From positions 42,365 to 106,364 of the forward strand of contig DALYJX010000003.1 in assembly GCA_031969655.1 (NCBI GenBank): DNA of 64,000 bases. The letters run 5' to 3'. The stretch is from Microseira sp003486305. GTDB lineage: Bacteria; Cyanobacteriota; Cyanobacteriia; Cyanobacteriales; Aerosakkonemataceae. The notes under the pieces were generated by a model that made no database searches, was not told the DNA's origin, and saw only the letters and a list, made by a program, of their open reading frames with translations. Positions 35,312 to 44,919 of the stretch are shown in pieces. The position numbers and the translations under genes were made by a program. The first letter of the stretch is position 1, and every line of letters starts with the position of its first letter.

Positions 35312-38197
35312 ATGGCAAGAAAAAGGCTGAAAATACAACGATTTTTGCAAGTTGTGTTTGGGATGCGATTCGCCCAAAGGGCGTTCGCGCAAGCGTGCCG
35401 GAGGCATATCCGCTTCGCCCAATCGCGCCACGCCCAAGCTGCAAAAATTACCGCACTTTACAGCCGTATGAAATACGGCTTAGTTTGTGTAGCGGCAGCG
35501 TTAACGCTGCCGCTACACAAACTAAGCCAAAAGGCTACACGTCATCGAGTTGCAATCCGCTGTATATTTGCTTTCTTCGTTGCCTTCTTTATTGCTTGCA
35601 CCTTAACTTCACCACCAGCTTTCCCCCAATTGTCCCCAAATGGGACAAATCCTGAAGCATTAGTCGAACAAGGTCGAAAACTCTACGAAACGGGACAGTT
35701 TTCCCAAGCAGCGACAATATTACAACAAGCAACAGCGGGTTTCGAGGCTAAAGGAGATAAAATAGGAATGGCGATCGCACTAAGCAATCTCTCCCTAGCC
35801 TACGAACAACTCGGACAGTTAGAAACAGCATATTCTAACATCGAAGCAAGTCTAAAAATCTTAAACGCAACTCAAGAATCGCCACAAATTTTAGCCCAAA
35901 TTTTAGACATTCAAGCCAACTTACAATTAAAATTAGGAAAAGCGCAACAAGCTTTAGAAACTTGGAAACAAGCTGCTAATATTTATACTCGAATAGAAGA
36001 TGATAGTGGCAAAATTCGCAGTCAGATCAATATTGCCCAAGCACAACAAGCATTAGGTTTCTACCTGCAAGCAAAGACAACTTTAGAACAAGTTAAGAAA
36101 AACCTCGAAAACCAACCCGATGATATCATCAAAACAACTGCCTTACGCAGCCTTGGAGATGTTCTGCAATTAGTCGGAGATTTAGATAAGTCTCTAGAAG
36201 TATTGCAGCAAAGTAGAGATATTGCTCAAAGATTACAATCTCCAGGGGAAATAGGCGCTACTCTACTCAGTTTAGGCAACGGGCAAATAGCTTTAGGCAA
36301 CAGAGCAAGAACGCCCGAAGATACAGCAAGCGAAGAGAAACCTACACCCTTACATTGTATCAAAAGAACCGTCTCTGGCGAAGCTTTAAAATTATATCAA
36401 CAAGCAGCCCAATCCTACGAACAAGCTGCCGCTACATCTCCCTCACCAATCGGACAAATTCAGGCAGAAATGAATCATTTAAGCGTATTGCTGGAACTGC
36501 AAAAATGGTCAGAAGCGCAAAAATTATCCTCAGATATCCAGTTAAAATTAACTAAAATACCACCCGCTCAATCGGCAATATCCGCCCAAATTAAATTAGC
36601 CAATAATTTAGTATGTTTAAAACAATTCACCAACGCAGATGTACCCGCGTGGAAAGAAATTGCCCAAAAATTGGCAAGTGCAATTCAACAAGCAAAAACC
36701 ATTGGCGATAGTCGTTCAGAAGCATATGGTTTGGGCGCATTGGGTGCATTGTATTTGGAAAATCAAGACATCGCTAATGCTGTTGAATTAACCCAAAAAG
36801 CTTTAATATTAGCCCAGGAGATTAAAGCGGCAGATATTGCTTATTTGTGGCAATGGCAATTGGGACATTTACTGAAAAATCAAGGGGAGAATAACGGAGC
36901 GATCGCCTCTTACACCGAAGCCGTAAACACCCTCAAATCATTACGCAACGATTTAGTCGCCCTCAATCCAGATGTGCAATTTTCCTTTCGAGATAATGTC
37001 GAACCTGTATATCGACAATTAGTTGATTTATTATTACAACCAAAAGATAGCAACCAACAAAATTTAAAACAAGCTCGTGGGGTAATCGAAGCACTGCAAT
37101 TGAGCGAATTAGAGAACTTCTTTCGCGAAGCATGTTTGCAAGCTAAAATTCAACAAATTGACGAAATAATTGACAAAACAGACTCTAAAGCCGCCGTAAT
37201 ATATCCGATTATTTTGAAAGATCGTTTAGAAATTATCCTGAAATTACCAAATAACAGCGAACTTCGCAACTTTAAAACAGAAACAAACCAAACCGAAGTA
37301 GAAAAAAACCTGGATAAATTGCAACAATATCTCAGAGAGCCAGATAGAATTAACGATGTGAAAAAATTGTCGCAACAAGTGTATAGCTGGTTGATGCAAC
37401 CTTTAGAAAGCGAGTTAGACAAGGCGGGAATCAAAACATTAGTATTCGTTTTGGATGGGTACTTGCGGAATATTCCGATGGCAGTTTTGTATGATGAAAG
37501 ACAGGAAAAGTATTTAGTAGAAAAGTATGCGATCGCATTAGCACCAGGTTTACAACTAATTGAACCCAAACCCTTGCAACGCGGACAGTTAAATACTTTA
37601 ATTGGTGGAATCAGCGAAGAACGCGAAATCGAAGGTAGAAGGTTTACCTCACTGGCAAATGTCACGAATGAATTGCAGGAAATTAGCTCTAAAGTGCCTA
37701 TTAGTCAACAACTTTACAATCAAACATTCACCCAAAATAACCTGCAAAACCAGATAAATGCGGCTCCATTTTCCGTCGTTCACATGGCAACACACGGACA
37801 ATTTTCATCGAATGCAGAGCAGACATTTATATTGACTTGGGAAGACCTATTAAAAGTAAAAGAATTTGATAACTTATTGCGATCGCGCGATCCAAGTGCG
37901 CCAAGAGCAATAGAATTACTCGTACTTAGCGCCTGTCAAACAGCATCTGGAGACAAGCGCGCCGCACTAGGACTTGCGGGAATAGCTGTACGAGCGGGGG
38001 CGCGCACGACGCTAGCGACGTTGTGGTCAGTTGATGATCAATCTACCGCCCAACTTATGAGTCAATTTTATCAAGAATTAGCCGATGGAAAAGTAGCCAA
38101 AGCCCTTGCATTGCAACGCGCTCAACTAACGCTGTTAAAGAAAGATGAAACACCTTATTTCTGGGCACCTTACGTTTTAGTGGGAAATTGGCTGTAG
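35312..38197 (+). CDS. TPR-CHAT caspase-like protease protein
   Basis: This protein has 961 residues. The N-terminal 75 or so residues are largely encoded by two repeats: a GCGATTCGC-type element (about residues 17-39) and a perfect 52-base palindrome (about residues 56-73). A membrane or signal segment follows (CIFAFFVAFFIACTLT, near 90-105). Residues about 115-560 are TPR-like helical repeats (EQGRKLYETGQFSQA, NLSLAYEQLGQLETA). The C-terminal CHAT domain (about 690-961) keeps the catalytic pair: His in HMATHGQF and Cys in LSACQTASG, with LATLWSVDD after it. CHAT proteins with TPRs are caspase-like proteases. The signal sequence points to an extracytoplasmic site. It lies between two TPS surface proteins, which are candidate substrates by position only. 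Confidence 0.9.
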   Translation: MARKRLKIQRFLQVVFGMRFAQRAFAQACRRHIRFAQSRHAQAAKITALYSRMKYGLVCVAAALTLPLHKLSQKATRHRVAIRCIFAFFVAFFIACTLTSPPAFPQLSPNGTNPEALVEQGRKLYETGQFSQAATILQQATAGFEAKGDKIGMAIALSNLSLAYEQLGQLETAYSNIEASLKILNATQESPQILAQILDIQANLQLKLGKAQQALETWKQAANIYTRIEDDSGKIRSQINIAQAQQALGFYLQAKTTLEQVKKNLENQPDDIIKTTALRSLGDVLQLVGDLDKSLEVLQQSRDIAQRLQSPGEIGATLLSLGNGQIALGNRARTPEDTASEEKPTPLHCIKRTVSGEALKLYQQAAQSYEQAAATSPSPIGQIQAEMNHLSVLLELQKWSEAQKLSSDIQLKLTKIPPAQSAISAQIKLANNLVCLKQFTNADVPAWKEIAQKLASAIQQAKTIGDSRSEAYGLGALGALYLENQDIANAVELTQKALILAQEIKAADIAYLWQWQLGHLLKNQGENNGAIASYTEAVNTLKSLRNDLVALNPDVQFSFRDNVEPVYRQLVDLLLQPKDSNQQNLKQARGVIEALQLSELENFFREACLQAKIQQIDEIIDKTDSKAAVIYPIILKDRLEIILKLPNNSELRNFKTETNQTEVEKNLDKLQQYLREPDRINDVKKLSQQVYSWLMQPLESELDKAGIKTLVFVLDGYLRNIPMAVLYDERQEKYLVEKYAIALAPGLQLIEPKPLQRGQLNTLIGGISEEREIEGRRFTSLANVTNELQEISSKVPISQQLYNQTFTQNNLQNQINAAPFSVVHMATHGQFSSNAEQTFILTWEDLLKVKEFDNLLRSRDPSAPRAIELLVLSACQTASGDKRAALGLAGIAVRAGARTTLATLWSVDDQSTAQLMSQFYQELADGKVAKALALQRAQLTLLKKDETPYFWAPYVLVGNWL
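35361..35428. repeat. GCGATTCGCCC-type dispersed repeat read in frame in the CHAT gene
   Basis: GGATGCGATTCGCCCAAAGG through CCCAATCGCG includes CGCCCAAAGGGCG and GCGCAAGCG palindromic pieces. The same element in the opposite orientation lies in the phycobilisome-domain gene (61515-61604), and pieces occur near 20222 and 59566. Confidence 0.85.
35477..35528. repeat. Perfect 52-bp palindrome in the TPR-CHAT reading frame
   Basis: The left arm from GGCTTAGTTTGTGTAGCGGC to GTT is the exact reverse complement of the right arm AAC to ACTAAGCC: 26-base arms, no loop, centre GTTAAC. A smaller nested hairpin (AGCCGTA / TACGGCT) overlaps its left end. It is translated as part of the N-terminus of the CHAT protein. 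Confidence 0.92.
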
Positions 38198-38295
38198 AGC
38201 AAAACAAAACTTACCTATCTCTTCTTTTCTCTTACCTCTGCGTTCTCTGTACATCTGTGGTTCGTTATAGCCATTTGCAGTCAGATCAACGGGGA

Positions 38296-38357
38296 GTAGG
38301 GACACGGCATCAGTAAGTTTTGTTGCCAGATCAAAGGTTTTCGGATGCCGTGTCCCG
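38296..38357. repeat. Hairpin repeat family B, copy 1
   Basis: AGGGACACGGCATC and GGATGCCGTGTCCC arms around a 31-base loop, just after the TPR-CHAT gene. It could also act as a transcript end. Confidence 0.8.
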
Positions 38358-38739
38358 ACAATGTTGTGTTGCACCCAATTGAAAACCGCTGTAATCAAGC
38401 ATTCTTCTAGTACAAAGAGAGTAACAAAATTGCGATCGCTGCATAAATCCACTAAACCTTCACCCATTAGACAAATAGAACAGCATCATGGAAGGAAGAG
38501 GATATGCGAAAACTTTTGGAACGGCTCAATACGCAATTCAATATCTTGAAAGTTTAGACACTCGAAAAGTTGCTCCAACAGCTGACGCGATCGCAAACCT
38601 CATCCAGTTCGATCAACCCCTCCCCAACGAACCTGTCGAACCCAGATTCTCGTTAGGTAAAACGTCAGTTTGCCGTGAGACAGAGGCTTTTATACAGGAA
38701 TGATATCGCTTCCGGTTGCGTCTAAATGATTAAAATTGT

Positions 38740-38808
38740 TTGTAGGGACACGGCGGCAGAAAGCCTTCGAGTTAAGAACAAAGTCTGTTGATGCCGTGTC
38801 CCTACCAC
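38740..38808. repeat. Hairpin repeat family B, copy 2
   Basis: TAGGGACACGGC and GCCGTGTCCCTA arms separated by about 38 bases. Preceded by a copy of the TGATATC...CCGGTTGCGTCT flank motif. Confidence 0.8.
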
Positions 38809-38860
38809 AAACAGGATTTTGGCAAAAAGTCTGCATTCGTTGTGTATAATTTTTGATATT

Positions 38861-38952
38861 GTAGGGGCGGGTTTTACGAGAGATCTTTGAGCGCAGCGCC
38901 AAGGATAAATAAACCCGCCCCGGCTCAACTACGGATGCAACCGGACATGATA
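38861..38952. repeat. Hairpin repeat family A, copy 3, with CCGGACATGATATC flank
   Basis: GTAGGGGCGGGTTTTACGAG and AAACCCGCCCC arms as in copies 1 and 2, followed by GATGCAACCGGACATGATAT and then a second, weaker copy of that flank. Confidence 0.8.
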
Positions 38953-39084
38953 TCAGATGTAACCGGAATCGATATGAAATAGTTGATTTTGCTATCAACT
39001 GCTTTGAGAGCGATCGCTCAATTCACCCAATTCATTACTGTATACTAAAAAGACTAAAAAAACTTGCGATCGCATCTAAAGTTT

Positions 39085-41547
39085 ATGAAATTTCCCCCAT
39101 ATCCATTCTGGCTTTTTAACAGTAGCACGCTGTTGTTTTTATACATCTCCAACCCAACAGCAGCAGAAATCGTCCCCGATGCTACCCTACCAGTCAATTC
39201 CAGAGTAACAGAACAGGGAAATACCACCGTTATTGAAGGAGGAACCACCGCCGGGACAAATCTGTTCCACAGCTTCAAAGACTTTTCCGTCCCTACAGGT
39301 CGCACCGCCTTCTTCAACAACGCTATTGATATTCAAAACATTTTCAGCCGGGTTACAGGTAACTCAATATCTAATATTGATGGCTTAATTAAAGCTAACG
39401 GTGTTGCTAACTTATTTCTGCTTAACCCCAATGGCATTATTTTTGGGCCGAATGCCAGGTTAAACATTGGTGGTTCGTTTTTAGCTACCACAGCGAATAG
39501 CATCAACTTTGCCGATAATTTTCAGTTCAGCGCCACCAATCCCCAAACAGCACCTTTACTGACAATTAACGTTCCCATTGGCTTGCAATTCGGACAGAAT
39601 CCCGCCAGCATTCAAGTGCAAGGTACAGGATACGATTTATCCGATCCTCACCCCATATTCGGACCAATTATCAGAGGTAATACTTTAACAGGGCTGCAAG
39701 TGCTACCTGGAAAAACTTTAGCTTTGGTTGGCGGCGATATAAACTTAGTGGACGGTGTTATAACGGCTGAGCAAGGACGGATTGAATTAGGTAGTGTTGA
39801 TGGGGGAGAAGTCAGCCTCAATTTAATTTCTCAAGGCTTTACTCTGAGCTATCAAGGCGTACAAAACTTTAGAGATATTCGGATGTCACAACGTTCTTTA
39901 GCAGATGCCAGTGGCGGTGGGTTTATTCGAGTGCAGGCTAATAATTTATCCCTAACTAATGGCTCATTAATTTGGATTCAAAATCAAGGGTCGCAGCAAG
40001 GAGGAACCATCAACATCAATGCCGAGCGGTCGATAAAATTAAGTGGGAACAATCCACCAAGCAGATCTCAGACTTTTAGCGTAATTAGTGAAACAATTGG
40101 AAGTGGAAATGGAGCATATATCGTCGTTTCTACTAAGGATTTGATGATTCTGGATGGACAGTCAATACATACTCACTCTTATGATTCTGGTAAGGCAGGT
40201 AATTTGAATGTTTCCGCTGATTCTATCCAATTGATTGGGTTTTCACCTACTTTTACTTTTCAGGCCAGCGCGCTTGCATCTATCGCTTACAGTTCTGGAA
40301 ATGCGGGAAATATCACGGCGTCAACACAGCGGTTAGCTATTGTCAATGGGGGCAATATAGTGTCTGTAACTTTTAGCAGTGGTGATGGAGGCAATGTAAC
40401 GGTGAATGCAGCTGATATAGAACTGATTGGAACGACACCACCTCCTATCTTACCTAGTGGTTTCTCTAGCGATTCTCTTGGTGAGGGAAATGGTGGCACG
40501 CTTACAGTCAACACCTCTAGATTGGTAATTCGGGAGGGAGGAATTACCAGTTCTGCCTACGCTGCTGGTGATGCTGGCGATATAACGATCAATGCCACAG
40601 AATCTGTAGAGATAGGTAGTATTGCACCAGAGCATCCGTGGATCAATTACCTTGGTGCCTCATCTCGAATTCACCCTTACCCAGCAATTCTGAGACAGCC
40701 TGCCGTACCGAGTGGCTTCTCTGGAAATGTGACTATTAACACTCCAGTATTAAGGGTTAGAGATAATGCAAAAGTTGAAGTTAACAATCAAGGCATAGGT
40801 AATGGCGGGACGTTGCGAGTCAATGCAAATTATATCTTTCTAGACAATGGCGGTAGAATTACAGCATTAACCGAATCCGGTACTGGTGGCAATATTGAAC
40901 TACGGGCAAGGAATTTATTGTTGATGCGTCGTAACAGTGAAATATCTGCCACAGCTTCTAGTGCTGGCGATGGCGGCAACATTAATATTACTACTCCCTT
41001 ACTCGTTGCCTTCCCATCAGAAGATAGCGATATCAGTGCTGATTCTCTTGAACAACGTGGTGGTAGCGTTACTATTAATAGTTCTGCTATTTTTGGCACT
41101 CAATTCCGCAACGGAAACACATCCTTAAGCGATATCACTGCAACTGGTGCAAATTCTCAGAACGGCACCGTACAAATCAATACACCCGATGTTGACCCCA
41201 GTTCTGGATTAATAGAATTGCCAGTCAATATTGTCGATCCTACTCGCTTGATTGCCAGAGGTTGTCCGGCAAATCGAGGCAATTCATTTACCGTTACCGG
41301 ACGTGGAGGTTTGCCACCTTCTCCTAACGAATTGCTGCGCGCTAATAATACAGTATCGGTTAATTGGGTGACGCGCGACTCCTCTAGCAGAGGAGCAGAG
41401 GACTCCTCTAGCAGAGGACTCCAGGAGCAAATTGTAGAGGCGACTGGTTGGATAATCAACGATAAAGGCGAGATGGAACTAATAGCTTTTGCACCCACTC
41501 CTACATCTAACGGTAATTGGTTCGCTCCACTATCCTGCCCTGAATAA
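39085..41547 (+). CDS. Two-partner-secretion surface protein 2 (FHA N-terminal domain)
   Basis: The protein has about 820 residues. It has the same plan as surface protein 1: a signal peptide (FWLFNSSTLLFLYISN), a TPS/FHA domain with NIFSRVTGN, NPNGIIFGPNARLNIGGSF and GLQF, a beta-helix-like middle, and the shared C-terminal blocks TPDVDPSSGLIELP and FTVTGRGGLPPSP. The middle lacks the regular 65-residue repeats of its neighbour, so the two are paralogues that diverged by repeat expansion. The ATG at 39085 starts the signal peptide. An upstream TTG at 39064 would add seven polar residues. A short direct repeat (SSSRGAEDSSSRG) lies near the C-terminus. Its secretion pore is not in the window. 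Confidence 0.9.
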   Translation: MKFPPYPFWLFNSSTLLFLYISNPTAAEIVPDATLPVNSRVTEQGNTTVIEGGTTAGTNLFHSFKDFSVPTGRTAFFNNAIDIQNIFSRVTGNSISNIDGLIKANGVANLFLLNPNGIIFGPNARLNIGGSFLATTANSINFADNFQFSATNPQTAPLLTINVPIGLQFGQNPASIQVQGTGYDLSDPHPIFGPIIRGNTLTGLQVLPGKTLALVGGDINLVDGVITAEQGRIELGSVDGGEVSLNLISQGFTLSYQGVQNFRDIRMSQRSLADASGGGFIRVQANNLSLTNGSLIWIQNQGSQQGGTININAERSIKLSGNNPPSRSQTFSVISETIGSGNGAYIVVSTKDLMILDGQSIHTHSYDSGKAGNLNVSADSIQLIGFSPTFTFQASALASIAYSSGNAGNITASTQRLAIVNGGNIVSVTFSSGDGGNVTVNAADIELIGTTPPPILPSGFSSDSLGEGNGGTLTVNTSRLVIREGGITSSAYAAGDAGDITINATESVEIGSIAPEHPWINYLGASSRIHPYPAILRQPAVPSGFSGNVTINTPVLRVRDNAKVEVNNQGIGNGGTLRVNANYIFLDNGGRITALTESGTGGNIELRARNLLLMRRNSEISATASSAGDGGNINITTPLLVAFPSEDSDISADSLEQRGGSVTINSSAIFGTQFRNGNTSLSDITATGANSQNGTVQINTPDVDPSSGLIELPVNIVDPTRLIARGCPANRGNSFTVTGRGGLPPSPNELLRANNTVSVNWVTRDSSSRGAEDSSSRGLQEQIVEATGWIINDKGEMELIAFAPTPTSNGNWFAPLSCPE

Positions 41548-41668
41548 TTTTAACTTTGTTGATGGCAAATAATGAAATGCGATCGCGATCGCGCGCCGCA
41601 TCTTTATATCATGTCCGGTTGTATCGGACTGATAGTTAATCATGTTGTAGGGGCATAGTTAATCATGT

Positions 41669-41734
41669 TGTAGGGGCGGGTTGTACCAGCCATCTTCGAT
41701 CAAAAGCGAATTGTCTTGATAAACCCGCCCCCCC
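41669..41734. repeat. Hairpin repeat family A, copy 4
   Basis: GTAGGGGCGGGTTGTACC and AAACCCGCCCCCC arms with a diverged loop. It is flanked on the left by TATCATGTCCGGTTGTATC (41607) and on the right by GCAATCGGAAATGATATT (41750), inverted versions of the CCGG-containing flank seen next to copies 1 and 3. Confidence 0.75.
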
Positions 41735-41766
41735 GCGTGCGATGCCCAAAGCAATCGGAAATGATA

Positions 41767-42381
41767 TTACAAACCAGCCCGAAACACCTGCTTGGCGGTC
41801 AAATTTAATTCCGAAAATGTAGGCGACTCAATCCGGTCATCCTCCCTAAACTGCTTAACCTGATATTCTCCCTCTACCAGTTCGTATACCGACAGGGTAG
41901 CGCGCTTGGGATCGCCGATCAACCGCTTACCCCCCAAACCGAGATAATCTACGATCCAATATTCGGGAATGTTCATTTCTTCGTAGTCTCTCAGCTTGGT
42001 TAAATAATCGTCCCGCCAATTGGTGCTGACGACCTCTACAACCAGTCGAACAGAACTGCCCATCGCGGCGGATTCTTTTTTCCACCGAGGTTCGTTGACC
42101 AGTGCGGCTCGATCTAGGACAAGAATGTCTGGCTGATAACCTGACTCGTTGCGGACGGGTTTGACCAGGCAGTCGCCAGGGATAGAGTAAGGCAGTTGCA
42201 GTCGTCTGATTTCAAAATTGATTTCAGCGACGATGAACCCCGTAACGTCCGAATGGTCGCCAGTTCCTAAAGGCATTTCGACGATAACTCCGTTGTGTAG
42301 TTCGTAGCGGTGTTCTGGGTTCTCTGGATACCAGGCGACAAACTCGTCAAAGGTCACTGGTTTGGGTATGGCTTGGATCAT
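41767..42381 (-). CDS. Uma2-family (DUF820) PD-(D/E)xK nuclease-like protein
   Basis: This protein has 204 residues. The family layout is clear: TFDEFVAW at the start, RYELHNGVIVEMP, then QPDILVL with the central Asp and a VVEVVS-type Glu strand ahead of YLTKLRDYEEMNIPEYWIVD. Uma2 proteins are very abundant in cyanobacteria and have a restriction-endonuclease-like fold. Their biological role is unsettled. The start ATG overlaps the stop of the DUF928 gene (ATGA), so the two are translated together, which is an uncommon pairing. It lies opposite to the surrounding + strand surface and signalling genes. Confidence 0.88.
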   Translation of the reverse strand: MIQAIPKPVTFDEFVAWYPENPEHRYELHNGVIVEMPLGTGDHSDVTGFIVAEINFEIRRLQLPYSIPGDCLVKPVRNESGYQPDILVLDRAALVNEPRWKKESAAMGSSVRLVVEVVSTNWRDDYLTKLRDYEEMNIPEYWIVDYLGLGGKRLIGDPKRATLSVYELVEGEYQVKQFREDDRIESPTFSELNLTAKQVFRAGL

Positions 42382-43157
42382 AATGATTTCTGCTGTTGTA
42401 CGTTTACTTCTCCCAAAATTGGCTTCTGTGCAAGATTTCCCAACCCAACATCGCGCAATAAATTAGCCCAATCGTTATTAAGAGTGGCATTTTGCGGCTC
42501 GCTTCTGCGGAGTTTAGCCAACTCGCTCAAAGCTGAATACCAAATACCATTTTGAGCATAAAGAGCAATGCGTTCTCTTGGTGTAGTAACTGTCTGTAAC
42601 TGCCTTGCTAATTCTGGTTTAAGCGCCACCCGTTCCACCCACCCGCGAATAAAAACAGGAGCAGACGATCTTTGCTCAGAACAATAAAGTTTTACATACC
42701 ACTGATACTTTTTGCTAACTTCTAACGGTGCTGCTGCTGCAAGGCTAAAACCGACAATACCCGGTGTTTCAGGTAGGGTAAAATTAGTGCGATAAACATC
42801 GTTATTCTGTTCATCTTGCAACGAAAATTCTCCCTCGCGTACCTCACCCGACTGATAGGGAACGTAAAACCATAAAGTTGGATGCGCTTCCACCGAAGAC
42901 CCTGAATTACTATCTGGCATTAAGGCAGTTAGCGACACCTCTACGGGGGGACAGTCGCCACGACTTCCGGTTCCTCCCCGGCGTCCAGGTCTACCTCGAC
43001 CCGATCCGTCTTGTTCCTGCTGTTGAAAGCGAATTTGTATGCTATCAGAACTGTTACGGGGTTGTGCTAGTCCTAATATGGGATAGCCGATTAAGCCGAT
43101 ATATGCCAAACTAACGGCAAAAATAGGTTTGATTAGGCCAAATTGTTTGTTTTTCAT
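42378..43157 (-). CDS. Secreted DUF928 protein
   Basis: This protein has 259 residues. A signal peptide (IFAVSLAYIGLIGYPILGLAQ) is followed by an Arg/Gly-rich linker (GRGRPGRRGGTGSRG) and the DUF928 core with TALMPDSNSG, HPTLWFYVPY, YQWYVKLYC and WVERV. DUF928 proteins are cyanobacterial exported proteins of unknown role, and I recall them often near CHAT, CHASE2 and TPS genes, as here. The gene is divergent from the sigma-like gene (274 bases between the starts), so the two may share a control region. Confidence 0.82.
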   Translation of the reverse strand: MKNKQFGLIKPIFAVSLAYIGLIGYPILGLAQPRNSSDSIQIRFQQQEQDGSGRGRPGRRGGTGSRGDCPPVEVSLTALMPDSNSGSSVEAHPTLWFYVPYQSGEVREGEFSLQDEQNNDVYRTNFTLPETPGIVGFSLAAAAPLEVSKKYQWYVKLYCSEQRSSAPVFIRGWVERVALKPELARQLQTVTTPRERIALYAQNGIWYSALSELAKLRRSEPQNATLNNDWANLLRDVGLGNLAQKPILGEVNVQQQKSL

Positions 43158-43431
43158 TATTATGCACCAGTAAGCAACGGCTAAAACTAAGATGCTTCTA
43201 TATTCTCTATGGGTGTGGGAGCGATCGCATTATGCACTCCCCCTATCCCAAGCGCACCTGCATAATCCCCCTCTCGCGACACCCATATACCAGTAGTACC
43301 CTTGCATTGAGGAAGCATGAGCAATCAAACCCAAACTCCCCATGAAACTACAATTTTATTGCCACAACCTCTAACACTCCAGCTTTCCACTAAGCAATAG
43401 TGCAACCTCTCCAGAAAGACAGGAAACTTTT

Positions 43432-44919
43432 ATGAAAAAACGTGAAGATATCGTGCAGAAATTCTCCACTTTTCTCCGCTTTGTAGACTACAAGGGCGGT
43501 CAAAAAACTACTTGGCAAGCTGACCCCCAATTAGAACGTCACATGAAAAGTTTAGTCGAGTCAGATCCAGAAGCTAAAGAAGAATTTTGGACAAGACACT
43601 TCCTCAAAAGTTTGAGAGAATTATTCCCACAAGAAAGCACCCACTCGATGCAATTTTCAACTACCACTTCAAAAATCGAAAAACACTTATCTGCTTACTT
43701 ACAAGAAGCTTGCATTTGGGCTGCCCAAAAAACCCATCAAAAATATAACTTTCTGCGGCATAAGTATGCCATCGAAGAATACTTTCAGATTGCTTGCTCG
43801 TTTGCTAATCTGCCTGCAAAACTTTTCAAAAGTTTTAACCTCGATCGCCCTAATTCTAATTTAGAAGCGTATGCCAAAACAGCTATCTTACGTTTTATCC
43901 GAGACAAAATTTATCAACAAGATATTGAAGCTAAGCGCGTCAAGTTTTCCGAACATGGATTGTTAAAAGATTTGAATAATAAAGAATTGCAAGAAGCTTT
44001 AGCATCAACAGGACTCAAACAACCGCAAATCGATTTATACAGACTAGCTTGGCAATGTTTTGATGAAATTTATCAAGTTAAGCAAACCTTTAGTAGTCAA
44101 AGTTTAGCGCCCCCCAATCAAGAATATCTCAAACAAATTACATCTTGTTACAACGACCGGCTGAAAAATCTAAATTTTTCAGCAACACCAGTAAATGAGG
44201 AGAAAATTAAAGCAATGCTGCAAATCTGTACTCAAGCAGCGCGGGATTACCGCACTAAGAATTTCCTGCCTTTACAAGACTTTGAAACTATGTCCGATTC
44301 TATGCCTACCCTTTGGGATACAATCGTGCAGGAAGAAGAAAGAGAGCAAGTGCAGTTAATTGTATCAAGATTATTTGAATCTATACCAGAACCTGGTCAA
44401 ACTATGCTAAAACTCTGGCAGGGTTTAAACTTAACCCAAACTGAAATAGCCACGGTAATGAAAAATAAATATCCAGAATTACAAAAGCAGTATCAAGTTA
44501 ATCGCCATTTAAGCAGGTATACCAGAAATTTATTGAGAGACTTTGTTAGCGAATGGAATAAAATTAATCCCGAGTTTTCTCTAAATGATGAAAAGGATAT
44601 TGCCAGAGTGAAAGAATCTTTTGAGGAATGCTTGGAATCCCACTGTAAGCGATTCGTTTATTCTCTAATAGAAAGAATTATAGAAGAAAGAAGTTGTGAA
44701 GAAAAACGGGAGAAAAAGCCAATTCTGGGGTTATATAATCCGAAGAAAGAGGTGAAGCGATCGCTCAGGGATAATCTAAATATTAAGCTCGAAAAATTAC
44801 TTAACATTCCAGTAAATTCACCGATATTATTTCAAGATAAAATTGCTAATCTTATAGAAGAATGGTTGCGGATAAAACCACACAAGGCGGAATCGGGGGT
44901 CAGAGAAAATGATACTTAA
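43432..44919 (+). CDS. Sigma-70-like family protein (cyanobacterial, group-3/ECF-like)
   Basis: This 495-residue protein is rich in charged helices. A region-2-like helix bundle (YLQEACIWAAQKTHQKY through YAKTAILRFIRDKIYQ) and a region-4-like part (QTMLKLWQGLNLTQTEIATVMK, then NRHLSRYTRNLLRDFV) follow the layout of a sigma factor with an HTH. It is much longer than standard ECF factors. The promoter-binding residues cannot be judged by eye. The stop overlaps the DUF1822 start by 11 bases, and the CHAT-CHASE2 gene follows, so the three form one operon. I infer that this protein is the transcriptional output of that operon. GAAAGACAGGAAAC precedes the ATG. Confidence 0.72.
   Translation: MKKREDIVQKFSTFLRFVDYKGGQKTTWQADPQLERHMKSLVESDPEAKEEFWTRHFLKSLRELFPQESTHSMQFSTTTSKIEKHLSAYLQEACIWAAQKTHQKYNFLRHKYAIEEYFQIACSFANLPAKLFKSFNLDRPNSNLEAYAKTAILRFIRDKIYQQDIEAKRVKFSEHGLLKDLNNKELQEALASTGLKQPQIDLYRLAWQCFDEIYQVKQTFSSQSLAPPNQEYLKQITSCYNDRLKNLNFSATPVNEEKIKAMLQICTQAARDYRTKNFLPLQDFETMSDSMPTLWDTIVQEEEREQVQLIVSRLFESIPEPGQTMLKLWQGLNLTQTEIATVMKNKYPELQKQYQVNRHLSRYTRNLLRDFVSEWNKINPEFSLNDEKDIARVKESFEECLESHCKRFVYSLIERIIEERSCEEKREKKPILGLYNPKKEVKRSLRDNLNIKLEKLLNIPVNSPILFQDKIANLIEEWLRIKPHKAESGVRENDT

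Larger units (their letters stand above)
38198..39084. other. 887-base interval of hairpin repeats, no convincing gene
   Basis: It holds two family B hairpins, one family A hairpin and several copies of an ATATCATGTCCGGTTGCATC-like motif (38699, 38931, 38954). A 71-codon open frame at 38488-38703 (start of protein MEGRGYAKTFG) has no good ribosome site and no family I recognise. It may be a remnant. Confidence 0.65.

Noticed and set aside
35275..35655. Open frame of 126 codons overlapping the start of the TPR-CHAT gene
   Set aside because: It is an alternative frame through the same repeats. The TPR-CHAT frame has the ribosome site and continues into a known family.
38488..38703. 71-codon open frame between hairpin repeats
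   Set aside because: No good ribosome site, no recognised family, and surrounded by repeats. It is kept only as a note.
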